DNA of 41,660 nt from Streptomyces sp. NRRL B-24484 (lineage in GTDB: Bacteria > Actinomycetota > Actinomycetes > Streptomycetales > Streptomycetaceae): NCBI RefSeq assembly GCF_000717715.1, contig NZ_JOAI01000055.1, positions 1 through 41,660 on the forward strand. The letters are read 5' to 3'. The notes beneath the pieces are model-generated. The model saw nothing but the letters and a program-made list of their open reading frames with translations, was not told the origin of the DNA and ran no database searches. The translations under genes were made by a program, and so were the position numbers. Position 1 is the first letter of the stretch. Every line of letters begins with the position of its first letter. Shown in pieces: positions 25,876 through 35,965 of the stretch.

Positions 25876-27071
25876 CCGCCCCCGAGCAGCCCGGGACCGA
25901 GCCGGTGCCGGGTGCCGAGCCCACCGCGGCCGCCGACGCCCCCGCCCGGCAGCCGGTCGCCGAACAGCCCGCCGCCGAACAGCCCGCCGCCGAGCCGACC
26001 CCGGCCGAGCGGACGGCCGCCGGGATCGGCCCCTGGGCGAGTGCCACCGAGGCGTACGACCTGCTGACCGTCGACGTGCCCGCCGAGCACTGGATCGAGG
26101 CGCTCACCGCCGCCCGCGACGGCCTCGGACTCGGCTACTTCGACTGGCTGAGCGCCGTCGACGAGCTCACCGAGGGCTTCTCCGTCTCCGCCCACCTCGC
26201 CGACGTCTCCACCCCCGGCGCCGTCCGCCACCTGCTGGTGCGCACCCGGGTCCCGCGCGAGAAGGCCGCCCTGCCCACCGCCGTCGGCGTGTACGCGGGC
26301 GCGGCCTGGCACGAGCGGGAGACCCACGAGATGTTCGGCATCGACTTCGCCGACCACCCGCACCTGGTCACCCTGCTGCTCCCGGACGGCTTCGAGGGCC
26401 ACCCGCTGCGCAAGGACTTCGTGCTCGCCGCCCGGGTCGCCAAGGCCTGGCCCGGCGCCAAGGAGCCCGGCGAGTCCGACCACGGCGACGGCCCCGCCCG
26501 CCGCAAGATGCAGCCCCCCGGCGTGCCCGACCCGAACGAATGGGGTCCGCTCAAGGGCACCCTGCCGCCGGTCGCCGAGCGCCCGGCCCGGGCCGCCCGC
26601 ACCCCGCGTGCGGCCGGCGCCGGCCCCCGTGCCGCCGGTGCCGCTCCCCGTGCGGCGGCCGGGACCGCTGCCGGGGCCGAGGGCGCCGCCCCCGTCCGTG
26701 CCGACCGCCCGCGGCGGACCCGCTCGATCAGCGAGGGCTCGGTCAGCCAGACGGCACCGGAGGCACCCGCGGCACAGCCCGAGACGCCCGCCGCACCCGT
26801 GGCGCCTGCCGAGGAGCGGCCGCGCCGGACGGCCCGGACGCAGTCCTCGGACGCGCCCTGGCACGCACCCGTCCCGGCCCACGACGAACCCCCGGCGGAG
26901 CCCGGACCGCCCCCCGCCGCCGAGCCCACCGCGCCTGCGGCGCCCGCAGCGGCCGAGCCCGCGAAGCCCGAGCCCGCGAAGCCCGAGCCCGCGAAGCCAG
27001 AACCCGCAGAGGCCGAGCAGGCAGACCCCGACACCCCGCAGACCCCCGGCCAGGACGGAGACGGCGCGTGA
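25872..27071 (+). CDS. nuoC2: NADH-quinone oxidoreductase subunit C with long Pro/Ala-rich tail (second copy)
   Basis: The 399-residue protein starts with a GTG overlapping the nuoB stop. After an Ala/Pro/Glu-rich head of about 45 residues comes the 30-kDa subunit domain, with [18 protein letters not shown] (near residue 147) and [11 protein letters not shown] (near 179). The usual closing [15 protein letters not shown] follows near 213-230. A typical NuoC would stop soon after. Here about 165 more residues of A, P, R and E follow, including a basic part ([18 protein letters not shown]) and AKPEP repeats. There is no NuoD fusion. The tail looks disordered and may dock other proteins. Low-complexity expansion without function is also possible. 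Confidence 0.88.
   Translation: MTAPEQPGTEPVPGAEPTAAADAPARQPVAEQPAAEQPAAEPTPAERTAAGIGPWASATEAYDLLTVDVPAEHWIEALTAARDGLGLGYFDWLSAVDELTEGFSVSAHLADVSTPGAVRHLLVRTRVPREKAALPTAVGVYAGAAWHERETHEMFGIDFADHPHLVTLLLPDGFEGHPLRKDFVLAARVAKAWPGAKEPGESDHGDGPARRKMQPPGVPDPNEWGPLKGTLPPVAERPARAARTPRAAGAGPRAAGAAPRAAAGTAAGAEGAAPVRADRPRRTRSISEGSVSQTAPEAPAAQPETPAAPVAPAEERPRRTARTQSSDAPWHAPVPAHDEPPAEPGPPPAAEPTAPAAPAAAEPAKPEPAKPEPAKPEPAEAEQADPDTPQTPGQDGDGA
26958..27017 (+). repeat. Four tandem 15-base units in the nuoC2 tail
   Basis: Units cccgcgaagcccgag at 26958 and 26973 are identical. Those at 26988 and 27003 differ at a few positions. They encode repeated [10 protein letters not shown]. The copy number probably varies between strains by slippage. 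Confidence 0.8.
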
Positions 27072-28027
27072 ACCTCCTCGACACGCTGCTGCGCTGCGCC
27101 GCCACCCTGGTGGTCTTCCTGGTGCTGCCGCTGGTGATCGGCCAGACCGAGCACAAGGTGATGGCGCACATGCAGGGCCGCCTCGGCCCGATGTACGCCG
27201 GCGGCTTCCACGGCTGGGCCCAGCTCGTCGCCGACGGCGTCAAGTTCGCGCAGAAGGAGGACGTCGTCCCGGCCGGTGCCGACCGGCGGGTCTTCCAGAT
27301 CGCCCCGGCCGTCGCGCTGCTGCCGTACCTGGTGGTGCTGCTGGCGATCCCGGTCGGGCCGAACGGCTTCGTCGGCCGGGCGATCGACGCCGGCATCTTC
27401 TTCGTGCTGGCCGTGATGGGCATCGGCGTGCTCGGCTCGCTGATGGCCGGCTGGGCGTCCGCCAACAAGTTCTCGCTGCTCGGCGGCCTGCGCACGGCCG
27501 CCCAGCTGATGTCGTACGAGCTGCCGATGCTGCTCGCGGCCGCCTCGGTCGCGATGGCGGCCGGCACCGTGTCGCTGCCCGGGATCGTGGACGCCTTCCA
27601 CTGGTGGTGGATCCCGTGGCAGGCGATCGGCGCCTTCGTCTTCTTCACCGCCGGCCTCGCCGAGCTGCAGCGTCCGCCGTTCGACATGCCGATCGCCGAC
27701 TCGGAGATCATCTTCGGTGCCTACACCGAGTACACCGGCCTGCGGTTCGCGTTCTTCCTGCTCTCCGAGTACGCGGGCATCCTGGTGGTCTCCGGCCTGA
27801 CCACGGTGCTCTTCCTCGGCGGCTGGCACGGCCCGCTCCCGGAGTCGCTCGGCTGGCTGTGGACGCTGCTCAAGACCTTCGCGCTGGCATTCGTGGTGAT
27901 CTGGCTCCGGGTCACCTACCCGCGGCTGCGCGAGGACCAGCTGATGCGCTTCGCGTGGACGGTGCTGATCCCGCTCTCGCTCGTCCAGCTGGCCCTCACC
28001 GGCATCGTCAAGGTGGCGATCTCCTGA
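27068..28027 (+). CDS. nuoH2: NADH-quinone oxidoreductase subunit H (second copy)
   Basis: The 319-residue polytopic protein anchors the hydrophilic arm and forms the floor of the quinone chamber. Recognisable are [55 protein letters not shown] and the acidic loop [20 protein letters not shown] followed by [19 protein letters not shown]. In the families I know, this loop reads PFDxPE-x-E/D-x-E; here the Glu after the Pro is Ile ([10 protein letters not shown]). The rest of the acidic residues remain. It is coupled to nuoC by a GTGA overlap and to nuoI by TGATG. Confidence 0.9.
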   Translation: MNLLDTLLRCAATLVVFLVLPLVIGQTEHKVMAHMQGRLGPMYAGGFHGWAQLVADGVKFAQKEDVVPAGADRRVFQIAPAVALLPYLVVLLAIPVGPNGFVGRAIDAGIFFVLAVMGIGVLGSLMAGWASANKFSLLGGLRTAAQLMSYELPMLLAAASVAMAAGTVSLPGIVDAFHWWWIPWQAIGAFVFFTAGLAELQRPPFDMPIADSEIIFGAYTEYTGLRFAFFLLSEYAGILVVSGLTTVLFLGGWHGPLPESLGWLWTLLKTFALAFVVIWLRVTYPRLREDQLMRFAWTVLIPLSLVQLALTGIVKVAIS

Positions 28028-28578
28028 TGGCTCTCAACATCCCCGGCACCGGCCTCGCCAAGGGCCTCGCCGTCACCCTGCGGACCATGACGCGCAAGAG
28101 CGTCACCGCGCAGTACCCCGAGGTGCAGCCCGTGCTGCCGCCGCGCTCCCGCGGCGTCATCGCGCTGCTGGAGGAGAACTGCACGGTCTGCATGCTCTGC
28201 GCGCGCGAGTGCCCGGACTGGTGCATCTACATCGACTCCCACAAGGAGACGCTGCCGGCCGCCGACCCGAACGCCCGCGCCCGCACCCGCAACGTGCTCG
28301 ACCGCTTCGCGATCGACTTCTCGCTCTGCATGTACTGCGGCATCTGCATCGAGGTCTGCCCCTTCGACGCGCTGTTCTGGTCCCCGGAGTTCGAGTACGC
28401 GGAGACCGACATCCTGGAGCTCACCCACGAGCGGGACCGGCTGCGCGAGTGGATGTGGACGGTGCCCGCACCGCCCGCCCTCGACCCCGCCGCCGAGGAG
28501 CCCAAGGAGATCGCGGCCGCCCGCAAGGCGGCCGAGAAGCTGGCCGCCGCGGCCGCCCAGGAGGGTGAGGACGCATGA
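28027..28578 (+). CDS. nuoI2: NADH-quinone oxidoreductase subunit I, 2x[4Fe-4S] ferredoxin type (second copy)
   Basis: The 183-residue protein carries two complete cluster motifs: C52TVC55MLC58ARECP and C101MYC104GIC107IEVCP. They hold clusters N6a and N6b, which pass electrons to N2 in NuoB. The N-terminal amphipathic stretch and the linker with RFAIDFSL are typical. The C-terminus ends in an Ala/Lys/Glu helix ([17 protein letters not shown]). In a complex without NuoG, reduced ferredoxin could donate directly at this subunit, as discussed for cyanobacterial and archaeal relatives. The flanking overlaps indicate tight coupling. Confidence 0.93.
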   Translation: MALNIPGTGLAKGLAVTLRTMTRKSVTAQYPEVQPVLPPRSRGVIALLEENCTVCMLCARECPDWCIYIDSHKETLPAADPNARARTRNVLDRFAIDFSLCMYCGICIEVCPFDALFWSPEFEYAETDILELTHERDRLREWMWTVPAPPALDPAAEEPKEIAAARKAAEKLAAAAAQEGEDA

Positions 28579-29255
28579 GCACCCTGCTCGCCGCCACCGG
28601 CTCGCTGGAGCCGGCCGCCCGGTCCTTCCTCTCCCCGACCGGGGCCGAGGTGGTCTTCCTGCTCGTCGGCCTGGCCGTGCTCGGCGCCGCCGTCGTCTCG
28701 GTGACCACCAAGCAACTGGTGCACGCCGCGCTCTGGCTGGTCGTCGCGCTCGGCGGCCTGGCCGTGGAGTTCCTGCTGCTCACCGCCGAGTTCATCGCCT
28801 GGGTACAGGTGCTGATCTACCTCGGCTCGGTGGTCGTCCTGGTGCTGTTCGGCCTGATGCTCACCCGGGCGCCGATCGGCCGCTCGCCGGACGCCGACTC
28901 CGGCAACCGCTGGGCCGCCCTGCTGGTCGGCCTGGCCTCCGCCGGCACCCTGGTCACCCTCGTCGCCGACGCCTTCCGCACCAGCTGGATCGACCTCACC
29001 GCGGGCGGCGGCTCCACCCGCGCCACCGGCGAGTACCTCTTCCGCCACTGGGTGCTGCCCTTCGAGGCGCTGTCGGTGCTGCTGCTGGCCGCACTGGTCG
29101 GCGCGATCGTGCTCTCCCGCAGCACCTCCGGCACGCTGCCCCGGCCGCGTGCCGGCAAGCTGCGGGCCGGCAAGCCCGTCGGCCGGCCCGCCGCCCCCGC
29201 GGTGGCCGCCGGTCCCCCCGCGACCGCCCCGACCGCCCCCGCGCAGGAGCGCTGA
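28575..29255 (+). CDS. nuoJ2: NADH-quinone oxidoreductase subunit J (second copy)
   Basis: The 226-residue protein has five hydrophobic segments with the NuoJ core [59 protein letters not shown] and [11 protein letters not shown] Glu/Asp sits in the third helix region. A 50-residue tail rich in R, P and A follows the last helix. NuoJ forms part of the E-channel that couples quinone reduction to the antiporter subunits. It starts at an ATGA overlap with nuoI. Confidence 0.9.
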   Translation: MSTLLAATGSLEPAARSFLSPTGAEVVFLLVGLAVLGAAVVSVTTKQLVHAALWLVVALGGLAVEFLLLTAEFIAWVQVLIYLGSVVVLVLFGLMLTRAPIGRSPDADSGNRWAALLVGLASAGTLVTLVADAFRTSWIDLTAGGGSTRATGEYLFRHWVLPFEALSVLLLAALVGAIVLSRSTSGTLPRPRAGKLRAGKPVGRPAAPAVAAGPPATAPTAPAQER

Positions 29256-29260
29256 CGCCG

Positions 29261-29620
29261 ATGCACCTCGTCTACCCAGCCGTCCTCGCCGCGCTGCTGT
29301 TCAGCGTCGGCGTCTACGGCGTGCTCGCCCGGCGCAACGTCGTCCTGGTGCTGATGTCCGTCGAGCTGATGCTCAACGCCGTCAACCTCAACCTGGTCGC
29401 CTTCGACGCATGGCTGCGCGACGCCGTGCACGCCGGACAGGCGCTCACCCTCTTCACCATCACGGTGGCCGCGGCCGAGATCGGCCTCGGCCTCGCCGTC
29501 GTGCTGCTGGTCTTCCGCACCCGCCGCACCGCCGACGTCGACCGGCTCACCCTGCTCGGCGACCCGTCCGAGGCGGCCCCCGAGGCCGCCGCGACCGAGC
29601 CGGAGGGCCGGGCCGCATGA
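29261..29620 (+). CDS. nuoK2: NADH-quinone oxidoreductase subunit K (second copy)
   Basis: The 119-residue protein has three helices. The two conserved membrane glutamates lie in [17 protein letters not shown] and [19 protein letters not shown]. In known complexes these carry proton transfer between NuoJ and the antiporter subunits. It starts 5 bases after nuoJ and ends in the ATGA overlap with nuoL. A short Ala/Glu-rich tail of about 20 residues follows the usual end. Confidence 0.92.
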   Translation: MHLVYPAVLAALLFSVGVYGVLARRNVVLVLMSVELMLNAVNLNLVAFDAWLRDAVHAGQALTLFTITVAAAEIGLGLAVVLLVFRTRRTADVDRLTLLGDPSEAAPEAAATEPEGRAA

Positions 29621-31590
29621 ACCTCGCCCTGCCCGTCCTCGTCCCCGTCCTGCCCGCGCTCGGCGCGGCCGCGGGCCTCGCCACCGGCAAGAGGTACCCC
29701 GGCCTCGCCCGGCCGCTGGCCGTCCTGCCGGTCGCGGCCTCCGCGGTGCTCGCCGTGGTCGTCGCGCTGCAGCTCGGCACCGGCCGGAGTCTGGACGCCG
29801 CCACCCGGCTCACCCCGACCGGCGGCCCCGACATCTCGCTCGCCCTGCACCTGGACGGGTTCTCTGTCCTGATCTCGCTGCTGGTCGGCCTGGTCGCCAC
29901 CCTGGTGCAGATCTACTCCACCGCGTACCTCAAGGACGACCCCCGCTACCCCTCGTACGCGGCGCTGGTCTCGCTGTTCACCGCGGCGATGTTCCTGGTG
30001 GTGTACTCCGGCGACCTGATCGTGCTGCTGGTCGGCTGGGAGGTCATGGGCATCTGCTCGTACTTCCTGATCGGCCACCACTGGGAGACGCAGGACGCCC
30101 GCTCCGCCTCGCTGAAGGCCTTCCTGGTCACCAAGCTCGGCGACGTGCCCTTCCTGTTCGGCATCTTCGTGCTGGGCGCCGACGCCGGCAGCTTCCGGAT
30201 CACCGACGTGCTGGCCGCCGCGGGCGAGGGGCGGCTCACCCACCCCACGCTGGCCGCCCTGCTGCTGCTCGGCGGCGTCGCCGGCAAGAGCGCGCAGTTC
30301 CCGCTGCACACCTGGCTCCCCGACGCGATGGCCGGCCCGACCCCGGTCTCCGCGCTGATCCACGCCGCGACGATGGTCGCGGCCGGCATCTACCTGGTCG
30401 CCCGGCTGATGCCGGTCTTCCTGCTGTCGGCCGCCGCGCTGGTGGTGCTCGCCGTGATGGCCGCCGTCACCATGATCGGCTCGGCGCTCTGCGCCCTCGC
30501 CCAGGACGACCTCAAGCGGGTGCTCGCCTACTCGACCGTCGGCCAGCTCGGTTACATGGCCGGCGCCCTGGCCTCCGGCGACCGCGACTCGGCCGTCTTC
30601 TACCTGGTCGGCCACGGCGTCTTCAAGGCACTGCTCTTCCTCACCGCCGGCGTGGTCATCCACGCCGCGCACACCAACTCGATCTCCGCGATGTCCCGGA
30701 TGCCCGACCTGCGCAAGCGGGTGCCGGACGCCTACTGGGCGATGGGCATCGGCCTGGTCGCACTGATGGGCCTGCCGCCGTTCACCGGCTTCTTCTCCAA
30801 GGAGTCGGTGTTCACCGCCGCCGAGCACGCCGCCCACGGCGAGGCGCTCACCCGCGGCGTCGGCCCCGCCTCCGCGGTGCCCGAGGCGGCCGGCTGGATC
30901 GTCCTGGTCGCCGCCGGCCTCACCGCGCTGCTCACCGCCGCCTACTCAACCCGGCTCTGGCTGGTCGCCTTCCACGGCCGCGCCGCGGTGCCGACCGCCG
31001 CACCGGCCGCTGCCGAGGCCGGCGCCCCGTACTCGCCCGAGATCGACGAGGCCGACCCGGCCACCGCCGAGCCCGCCGCGATGCGCTGGCCGCTCTGGGT
31101 GCTCGCCGTCCCGACCATGGCCTTCGGCCTGCTCGGGCTGCGCGACGACTGGCTGCCCTCGCTGCTCGACGGCGGCTCGCTGCGTCCCACCCCGGCCACC
31201 TCCGTCACCGGCACCGGCCTGGCGCTGGCCGGCGCCCTGATCGCCTACGCCGCCTGGCGGGCCGCCGGGGCACGGCAGACCGCCACCGCCGGGGCCGTGC
31301 CCGATCCCGGCCGGCTGCTGCTCGGCCCGGTGCACCGGTTCGCCCAGCACGGCTTCGGCGTGGACCGGCTGTACAGCGCGCTGTTCGTCCGCCCGACCGC
31401 GGCCGCCGCCCGGCTGGTGAACTTCCTCGACCGCGAGGTCGTCGAGACGTACGTCCGAGGCGCGGGCAACGGCACCAACGCGCTGGGCTGGCTCGTCCGC
31501 CGGGCCCAGACCGGCAACGCCCAGAGCTACCTGAGCGCGCTGCTCGCCGGGGCCGTCCTGCTCGCCGTCCTGGTGGCGGTCGGCACATGA
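29617..31590 (+). CDS. nuoL2: NADH-quinone oxidoreductase subunit L (second copy)
   Basis: The 657-residue antiporter-like protein has [20 protein letters not shown], the TM5 Glu in [18 protein letters not shown], the TM7/TM8 lysines ([26 protein letters not shown]), [17 protein letters not shown] and [19 protein letters not shown]-terminal extension (ending [20 protein letters not shown]) corresponds to the lateral helix and last membrane helix that distinguish NuoL from Mrp antiporters. All proton-path residues I can recognise are kept, so pumping capacity looks intact. A 79-base gap separates it from nuoM. Confidence 0.93.
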   Translation: MNLALPVLVPVLPALGAAAGLATGKRYPGLARPLAVLPVAASAVLAVVVALQLGTGRSLDAATRLTPTGGPDISLALHLDGFSVLISLLVGLVATLVQIYSTAYLKDDPRYPSYAALVSLFTAAMFLVVYSGDLIVLLVGWEVMGICSYFLIGHHWETQDARSASLKAFLVTKLGDVPFLFGIFVLGADAGSFRITDVLAAAGEGRLTHPTLAALLLLGGVAGKSAQFPLHTWLPDAMAGPTPVSALIHAATMVAAGIYLVARLMPVFLLSAAALVVLAVMAAVTMIGSALCALAQDDLKRVLAYSTVGQLGYMAGALASGDRDSAVFYLVGHGVFKALLFLTAGVVIHAAHTNSISAMSRMPDLRKRVPDAYWAMGIGLVALMGLPPFTGFFSKESVFTAAEHAAHGEALTRGVGPASAVPEAAGWIVLVAAGLTALLTAAYSTRLWLVAFHGRAAVPTAAPAAAEAGAPYSPEIDEADPATAEPAAMRWPLWVLAVPTMAFGLLGLRDDWLPSLLDGGSLRPTPATSVTGTGLALAGALIAYAAWRAAGARQTATAGAVPDPGRLLLGPVHRFAQHGFGVDRLYSALFVRPTAAAARLVNFLDREVVETYVRGAGNGTNALGWLVRRAQTGNAQSYLSALLAGAVLLAVLVAVGT

Positions 31591-31669
31591 CCCTCGGCCC
31601 GCACCCGAATCCCGGCCGGAACCACGGCCACCCGACCCGACCCGCCGCAGCAGGAACCTGGAGCACCCG

Positions 31670-33223
31670 ATGAACGCAGTCCTCATCGCCCTCCTGCTGC
31701 TGCCGCTGGCCGGCGCCGCCGCCACCCTCGTCCCGTTCGGCGCCGACCGTGCCACCGCGGACCGCCGCGCCCTGTGGTTCGGCACCGGCGTCACCGGCGC
31801 GACCCTGGCGCTCGCCGTCGCCCTGGCGGTCGGCTTCGACCAGGACCGGCCCGCCGTGATGCAGGGCGTCACGGACGTCCGCTGGATCCCGGCGATCGAC
31901 GTCCGGCTGCACCTCGGCGTGGACGGCATCTCGCTACCGCTGCTCGTCCTCACCGCGCTGCTGACCTTCCTCTGCGCGCTGTACTCCACCCGCCGGCTGC
32001 CCGCCGGGGAGGGCGTGCCCTCCGCACAGTCCTTCACCGGCCTGCTGCTCCTGCTGGAGGTCGGCATGCTGGCGACCTTCGCGGTGCTCGACCTGGTGCT
32101 GTTCTTCGTGGCGTTCGAGGTCGTGCTGATCCCGATGTACTTCCTGATCGCCCGCTGGGGCAGCGGCGCGAAGGCGCCGGCCGCCAACCGGTTCATCCTG
32201 TACACGCTGCTCGGCTCGGCCGTGATGCTGCTCGGCTTCCTGCTGATCGGCTTCAACGCCGGCACCTTCGACATGACCCGGCTGGCCGCCGCCCACGGTG
32301 CGGGCCTCAGCCACACCACCCAGGTCGTCGCGGCCCTCGCGATCCTGCTCGGCCTCGCCGTGAAGGCCCCCGCCTGGCCGCTGCACAGCTGGCTGCCGGA
32401 CGCGCACACCGCCGCACCGACCGTCGGCTCGGTGCTGCTGGCCGGCGTGCTGCTGAAGATGGGCACCTACGGACTCGTCCGGGTGCTGCTGCCGGTCGTC
32501 CCCGAGGGCGCCGCGACCTTCGCCCCCTACCTGGGCGCGTTCGCCGCCGTCGGCGTCCTCTACGGCTCGCTGGCCTGCCTCGCCCTGGCCCGGCAGGGCG
32601 CCAAGGGCGACCTCAAGCGCCTCATCGCCTACTCCTCGGTCGGCCACATGGGCTTCGTGCTGCTGGGCATCGCCACGCTCACCCCCGCCGGGGTGAACGG
32701 CGCGCTGTTCGGCAACATCGCCCACGGCCTGATCACCGGCCTGCTGTTCTTCCTCGTCGGCGCGGTCAAGGACCGCTACGGCACCTCCGACCTGGACACC
32801 CTGGCCGGCGCCACCGGCGCCGCCCTGTACGGCCGGGCCCCGCGGATCGGCGCACTGCTCGCCTTCGCCGCCGTCGCCAGCCTCGGCCTGCCCGGCCTGG
32901 CCGGCTTCTGGGGCGAGCTGCTCGCCATGTTCGGCGCCTTCGACCCGGCCGCCGGCCTCTCCCGGCCCGCCTTCGTGACGTACATGGTGCTGGCCGGCGT
33001 CGGCACCCTGCTGACCGCCGGCTACCTGCTGGTCGTCGTCCGCCGGGTCTGCATGGGCGACCCGGAGCAGCCCGCACTCGTCACCGAACTGCCCGACATC
33101 AAGGCGTACGAGGCGGCCAGCTGGACACCGCTGGCCGCGCTCACCCTGGTCGCCGGCGTCTGGCCGGCCCTGCTGCTCAGCCTGTCCGACCCGGCCGTCA
33201 AGCACCTGCTCGGGGGTGGCTGA
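31670..33223 (+). CDS. nuoM2: NADH-quinone oxidoreductase subunit M (second copy)
   Basis: The 517-residue antiporter-like protein carries FFVAFEVVLIPMYFLIARWG (TM5 Glu), LAVKAPAWPLHSWLPDAHT (key Lys), LLAGVLLKMGTYGLVRV and DLKRLIAYSSVGHMGFVLLG. About 14 helices are expected. CTGGAG precedes the ATG. The 79-base gap before it is the widest inside the operon and might hold an internal promoter, although none is obvious. It transfers protons in the middle of the membrane arm. Confidence 0.93.
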   Translation: MNAVLIALLLLPLAGAAATLVPFGADRATADRRALWFGTGVTGATLALAVALAVGFDQDRPAVMQGVTDVRWIPAIDVRLHLGVDGISLPLLVLTALLTFLCALYSTRRLPAGEGVPSAQSFTGLLLLLEVGMLATFAVLDLVLFFVAFEVVLIPMYFLIARWGSGAKAPAANRFILYTLLGSAVMLLGFLLIGFNAGTFDMTRLAAAHGAGLSHTTQVVAALAILLGLAVKAPAWPLHSWLPDAHTAAPTVGSVLLAGVLLKMGTYGLVRVLLPVVPEGAATFAPYLGAFAAVGVLYGSLACLALARQGAKGDLKRLIAYSSVGHMGFVLLGIATLTPAGVNGALFGNIAHGLITGLLFFLVGAVKDRYGTSDLDTLAGATGAALYGRAPRIGALLAFAAVASLGLPGLAGFWGELLAMFGAFDPAAGLSRPAFVTYMVLAGVGTLLTAGYLLVVVRRVCMGDPEQPALVTELPDIKAYEAASWTPLAALTLVAGVWPALLLSLSDPAVKHLLGGG

Positions 33224-33226
33224 GCC

Positions 33227-34789
33227 GTGATCAGCACCCCGCTCGGATCTCCTCTCCTGGGGCAGCCCGCCATGAACCCACTCGCCGTCGCCGACCCGGG
33301 CGGCCTCATCCAGTCCGTGGACTGGGTGGCCGTCGCGCCGCCCCTGGTCGCGGCGCTCGCCGCCCTCGCCGTGCTGGTCGCGGACCTCTTCCTGCCCGTG
33401 GGCCGCAAGCGCGTCCTGGGCTGGGCCTCGGCCGCGGGCCTGCTGCTGGCCCTCCTCGCGATGCTGCCGCTTGTGCGCGGTGACGCCCGCTCCACCTTCT
33501 GCCTGAAGGCCGCGGGCGGGGCGTGCAGCTACACCGCCGACCACTTCGCGCTGGCCTTCCAGCTGCTGGCGCTCGGCGGCGCGCTGATCGCCGTGCTGCT
33601 CTCGCTGCACACCGTGGACGAGGAGCGGCTGCCCGGCGGCGAGTACTGGTTCCTGCTGCTCTCCAGCGCCTCCGGCGCCGCCCTGCTGCCCGCCTCCCGC
33701 GACCTGGCGACGCTGATCATCGCCCTGGAGGTGGCCTCGCTGCCGGCCTTCGCCCTGGTCGCGCTGCGCCGGGACGGCCGGGGCGCCGAGGGCGCCCTGA
33801 AGTTCTTCCTCTCCTCGGTCACCGCGACCGCGGTCATGCTGCTCGGCGTCGGCTTCGTCTACGCCGCGACCGGCTCGATCCACCTCACCGGGATCGCCGA
33901 CGGCCTGACCCACGTGCCCGGGCAGCTGAAGCCGCTGGCCGAGGCCGGCGCGGTGCTCACCCTGGTCGGCTTCGCCTTCAAGGTCGCGGCCGTGCCCTTC
34001 CACTTCTGGCTGCCGGACACCTACACCGCCGCGCCGATCCCGGTGGCCGGCTACCTGTCGGTGGTCGGCAAGGCGGCCGGCCTGGCCGGGCTCGCCCTGG
34101 TCACCACGATCGCCTTCCACCCGTACGGGCACACCTGGGGCCTGGTGCTGGCGGTGCTGGCCGCGCTCACCATGACGGTCGGCAACGTCGCCGCGGTCCG
34201 GCAGCGCGGCGACACCCCGTTCAGCGCGGTGCGGCTGCTCGCCTGGTCCTCGGTGGCCCAAGCCGGCTACCTGCTCGTCCCGCTGGCCGCCGCCGGTTAC
34301 CAGGGCTCGCCGCAGCCGCTCGGCGCGACCGTGGCGTACGCGCTGATCTACGGCGTGGTCAACCTGGGCGCGTTCGGCGTGGCCGCCGTGGTGGCCAGGA
34401 CGGCCGGCACCCGCCTCGACGACCACCGGGGCCTGTTCGCCCGCGGCCGCTGGAGCGCGCTGGCGATGGCCTTCTTCCTGCTCTGCCTGGCGGGCCTGCC
34501 GCCCGGCGTGATCGGCCTGTTCGGCAAGGTGGTCGTCTTCCGCGCCGCCGTCGACGCGAAGCTGGGCTGGCTGGCCGTCGTGATGGCGGTCAACGTGGTG
34601 ATCGCCCTCTACTACTACCTGCTGTGGACGGCCCGGCTGTTCGCCCCGGCGGAGGCCGGAGCCGAGGTCCGGGCGGTCCGCACCCCGGGCCCGCTGGCGG
34701 CCGCGCTGGCGCTCACGGCGGGCGGTGCGGTGGTCCTCTCGGTCGCTCCGCAGCTGGTCCTGCAGGTGGTCGGGGGCCCGCTCTTCTGA
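33227..34789 (+). CDS. nuoN2: NADH-quinone oxidoreductase subunit N (second copy)
   Basis: The 520-residue antiporter-like protein starts at a GTG 4 bases after nuoM, with GGGGGTGG upstream. An ATG at 33272 is an alternative that would trim 15 residues. It shows LATLIIALEVASLPAFALVA (TM5 Glu), LKFFLSSVTATAVMLLG (Lys), FAFKVAAVPFHFWLPDTYT and LLAWSSVAQAGYLLVPLA. NuoN abuts NuoK and NuoM in the membrane arm. It is the last nuo gene and a hairpin follows at 34800. Confidence 0.92.
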   Translation: MISTPLGSPLLGQPAMNPLAVADPGGLIQSVDWVAVAPPLVAALAALAVLVADLFLPVGRKRVLGWASAAGLLLALLAMLPLVRGDARSTFCLKAAGGACSYTADHFALAFQLLALGGALIAVLLSLHTVDEERLPGGEYWFLLLSSASGAALLPASRDLATLIIALEVASLPAFALVALRRDGRGAEGALKFFLSSVTATAVMLLGVGFVYAATGSIHLTGIADGLTHVPGQLKPLAEAGAVLTLVGFAFKVAAVPFHFWLPDTYTAAPIPVAGYLSVVGKAAGLAGLALVTTIAFHPYGHTWGLVLAVLAALTMTVGNVAAVRQRGDTPFSAVRLLAWSSVAQAGYLLVPLAAAGYQGSPQPLGATVAYALIYGVVNLGAFGVAAVVARTAGTRLDDHRGLFARGRWSALAMAFFLLCLAGLPPGVIGLFGKVVVFRAAVDAKLGWLAVVMAVNVVIALYYYLLWTARLFAPAEAGAEVRAVRTPGPLAAALALTAGGAVVLSVAPQLVLQVVGGPLF

Positions 34790-34799
34790 CGGCCCGGGG

Positions 34800-34825
34800 G
34801 CACCCGGGCGGTCCGCCCGGGGTGC
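34800..34825 (+). terminator. Hairpin after nuoN
   Basis: GCACCCGGGCGG pairs with CCGCCCGGGGTGC with one bulged base, 11 bases beyond the nuoN stop. It separates the nuo2 operon from htpX. Confidence 0.6.
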
Positions 34826-34915
34826 GGCGGGGAACGAACGACCGGCATCCTTCCGTTGATTCCCACGAGGGTGCCGCCACCGGGCTCCCCGTCGCACCAC
34901 CACGGAGGGCCTGCC

Positions 34916-35773
34916 GTGCACCGCCAGCACAACGGGTTGAGGACGGCCGTACTTCTCGGCGGCCTGTCGGCGCTGATCCTGCTGATCGGCAGCTTCTTCG
35001 GCCGTACGGGCCTGCTGGTCGCCCTGGTGATAGCGATCGCCACCAACGCCTACGCGTACTGGAACAGCGACAGGCTGGCGCTGCGCGCCATGCGGGCCCG
35101 GCCGGTGAGCGAGATCGAGGCCCCGCAGCTGTACCGGATCGTCCGGGAGCTCTCCACCTCGGCCCGCCAGCCGATGCCCCGGCTGTACATCTCGCCGACC
35201 CCGGCGCCGAACGCCTTCGCCACCGGGCGCAACCCGCGCAACGCCGCGGTCTGCTGCACCGACGGCATCCTGCAGCTGCTCGACGAGCGCGAGCTGCGCG
35301 GCGTCATCGGCCACGAGCTCAGCCACGTCTACAACCGGGACATCCTGATCTCCTCGGTCGCCGGTGCGCTCGCCTCGGTGGTGATGTTCCTGGTGAACTT
35401 CGCCTGGCTGATCCCGGTCGGCCGCAGCGACGACGACGAGGGCCCCGGCCTGGTCGGGATGCTGATGATCATGATCCTCGGCCCGATCGCCGCCTCGCTG
35501 ATCCAACTCGCGGTCAGCCGCTCCCGCGAGTACCAGGCCGACGCCGACGGTGCCCGGATCACCGGCGACCCGCTCGCCCTGGCGAGCGCCCTGCGCAAGC
35601 TGGAGTCGGGCACCCAGCGGCTGCCGCTGCCGCCCGAGCCGCAGCTGCAGACGGCCAGCCACATGATGATCGCCAACCCGTTCCGGCCCGGCGAGGTCGG
35701 CGCCAAGCTCTTCTCCACCCACCCGCCGATGGGCGAGCGGATCGCCCGGCTGGAGCGCATGGCCGGCCGCTGA
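34916..35773 (+). CDS. htpX: HtpX-type membrane zinc metalloprotease
   Basis: The 285-residue M48 protease has two N-terminal helices ([33 protein letters not shown]), the zinc site H133ELSH137 in [14 protein letters not shown] and the third ligand E205 in [29 protein letters not shown] is the HtpX signature. The length matches the family. HtpX degrades misfolded membrane proteins, so its place after a large membrane-complex operon is sensible but unproven. The GTG at 34916 follows CGGAGGG; the earlier in-frame ATG at 34856 has no ribosome site. Confidence 0.92.
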   Translation: MHRQHNGLRTAVLLGGLSALILLIGSFFGRTGLLVALVIAIATNAYAYWNSDRLALRAMRARPVSEIEAPQLYRIVRELSTSARQPMPRLYISPTPAPNAFATGRNPRNAAVCCTDGILQLLDERELRGVIGHELSHVYNRDILISSVAGALASVVMFLVNFAWLIPVGRSDDDEGPGLVGMLMIMILGPIAASLIQLAVSRSREYQADADGARITGDPLALASALRKLESGTQRLPLPPEPQLQTASHMMIANPFRPGEVGAKLFSTHPPMGERIARLERMAGR

Positions 35774-35965
35774 CGCCGGGCCCGCGCACCGGAGCAGCCG
35801 GAGGCGCCCCCGCGGGGCCCCCGAGGTGGTCCCGGCCTCCCGGGGCGAAGCGGGTGACTCCGTCCACCGCTCCGGCGCGCCTCCGCCCGTCCGGGGACCC
35901 GGCTGGTACTGATGGGCCGGTTACCCGTTGAACGGCCGGTGGGCCTGGCGCGGAGGAGTGGTGCA

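Noticed and set aside
26958..27017. Short regular repeats considered as a CRISPR-like array
   Set aside because: The units are contiguous 15-mers without spacers, inside the nuoC2 reading frame, and there are no cas genes.
31934..35722. A 1262-codon open frame on the minus strand opposite nuoM, nuoN and htpX
   Set aside because: Its product is a monotonous run of G, E, Q, R, A and V typical of the antisense of high-GC genes. The plus strand encodes clear full-length proteins.
35774..35965. Terminator after htpX
   Set aside because: Several short GC-rich self-complementary pieces exist but none forms a stem clearly better than background.
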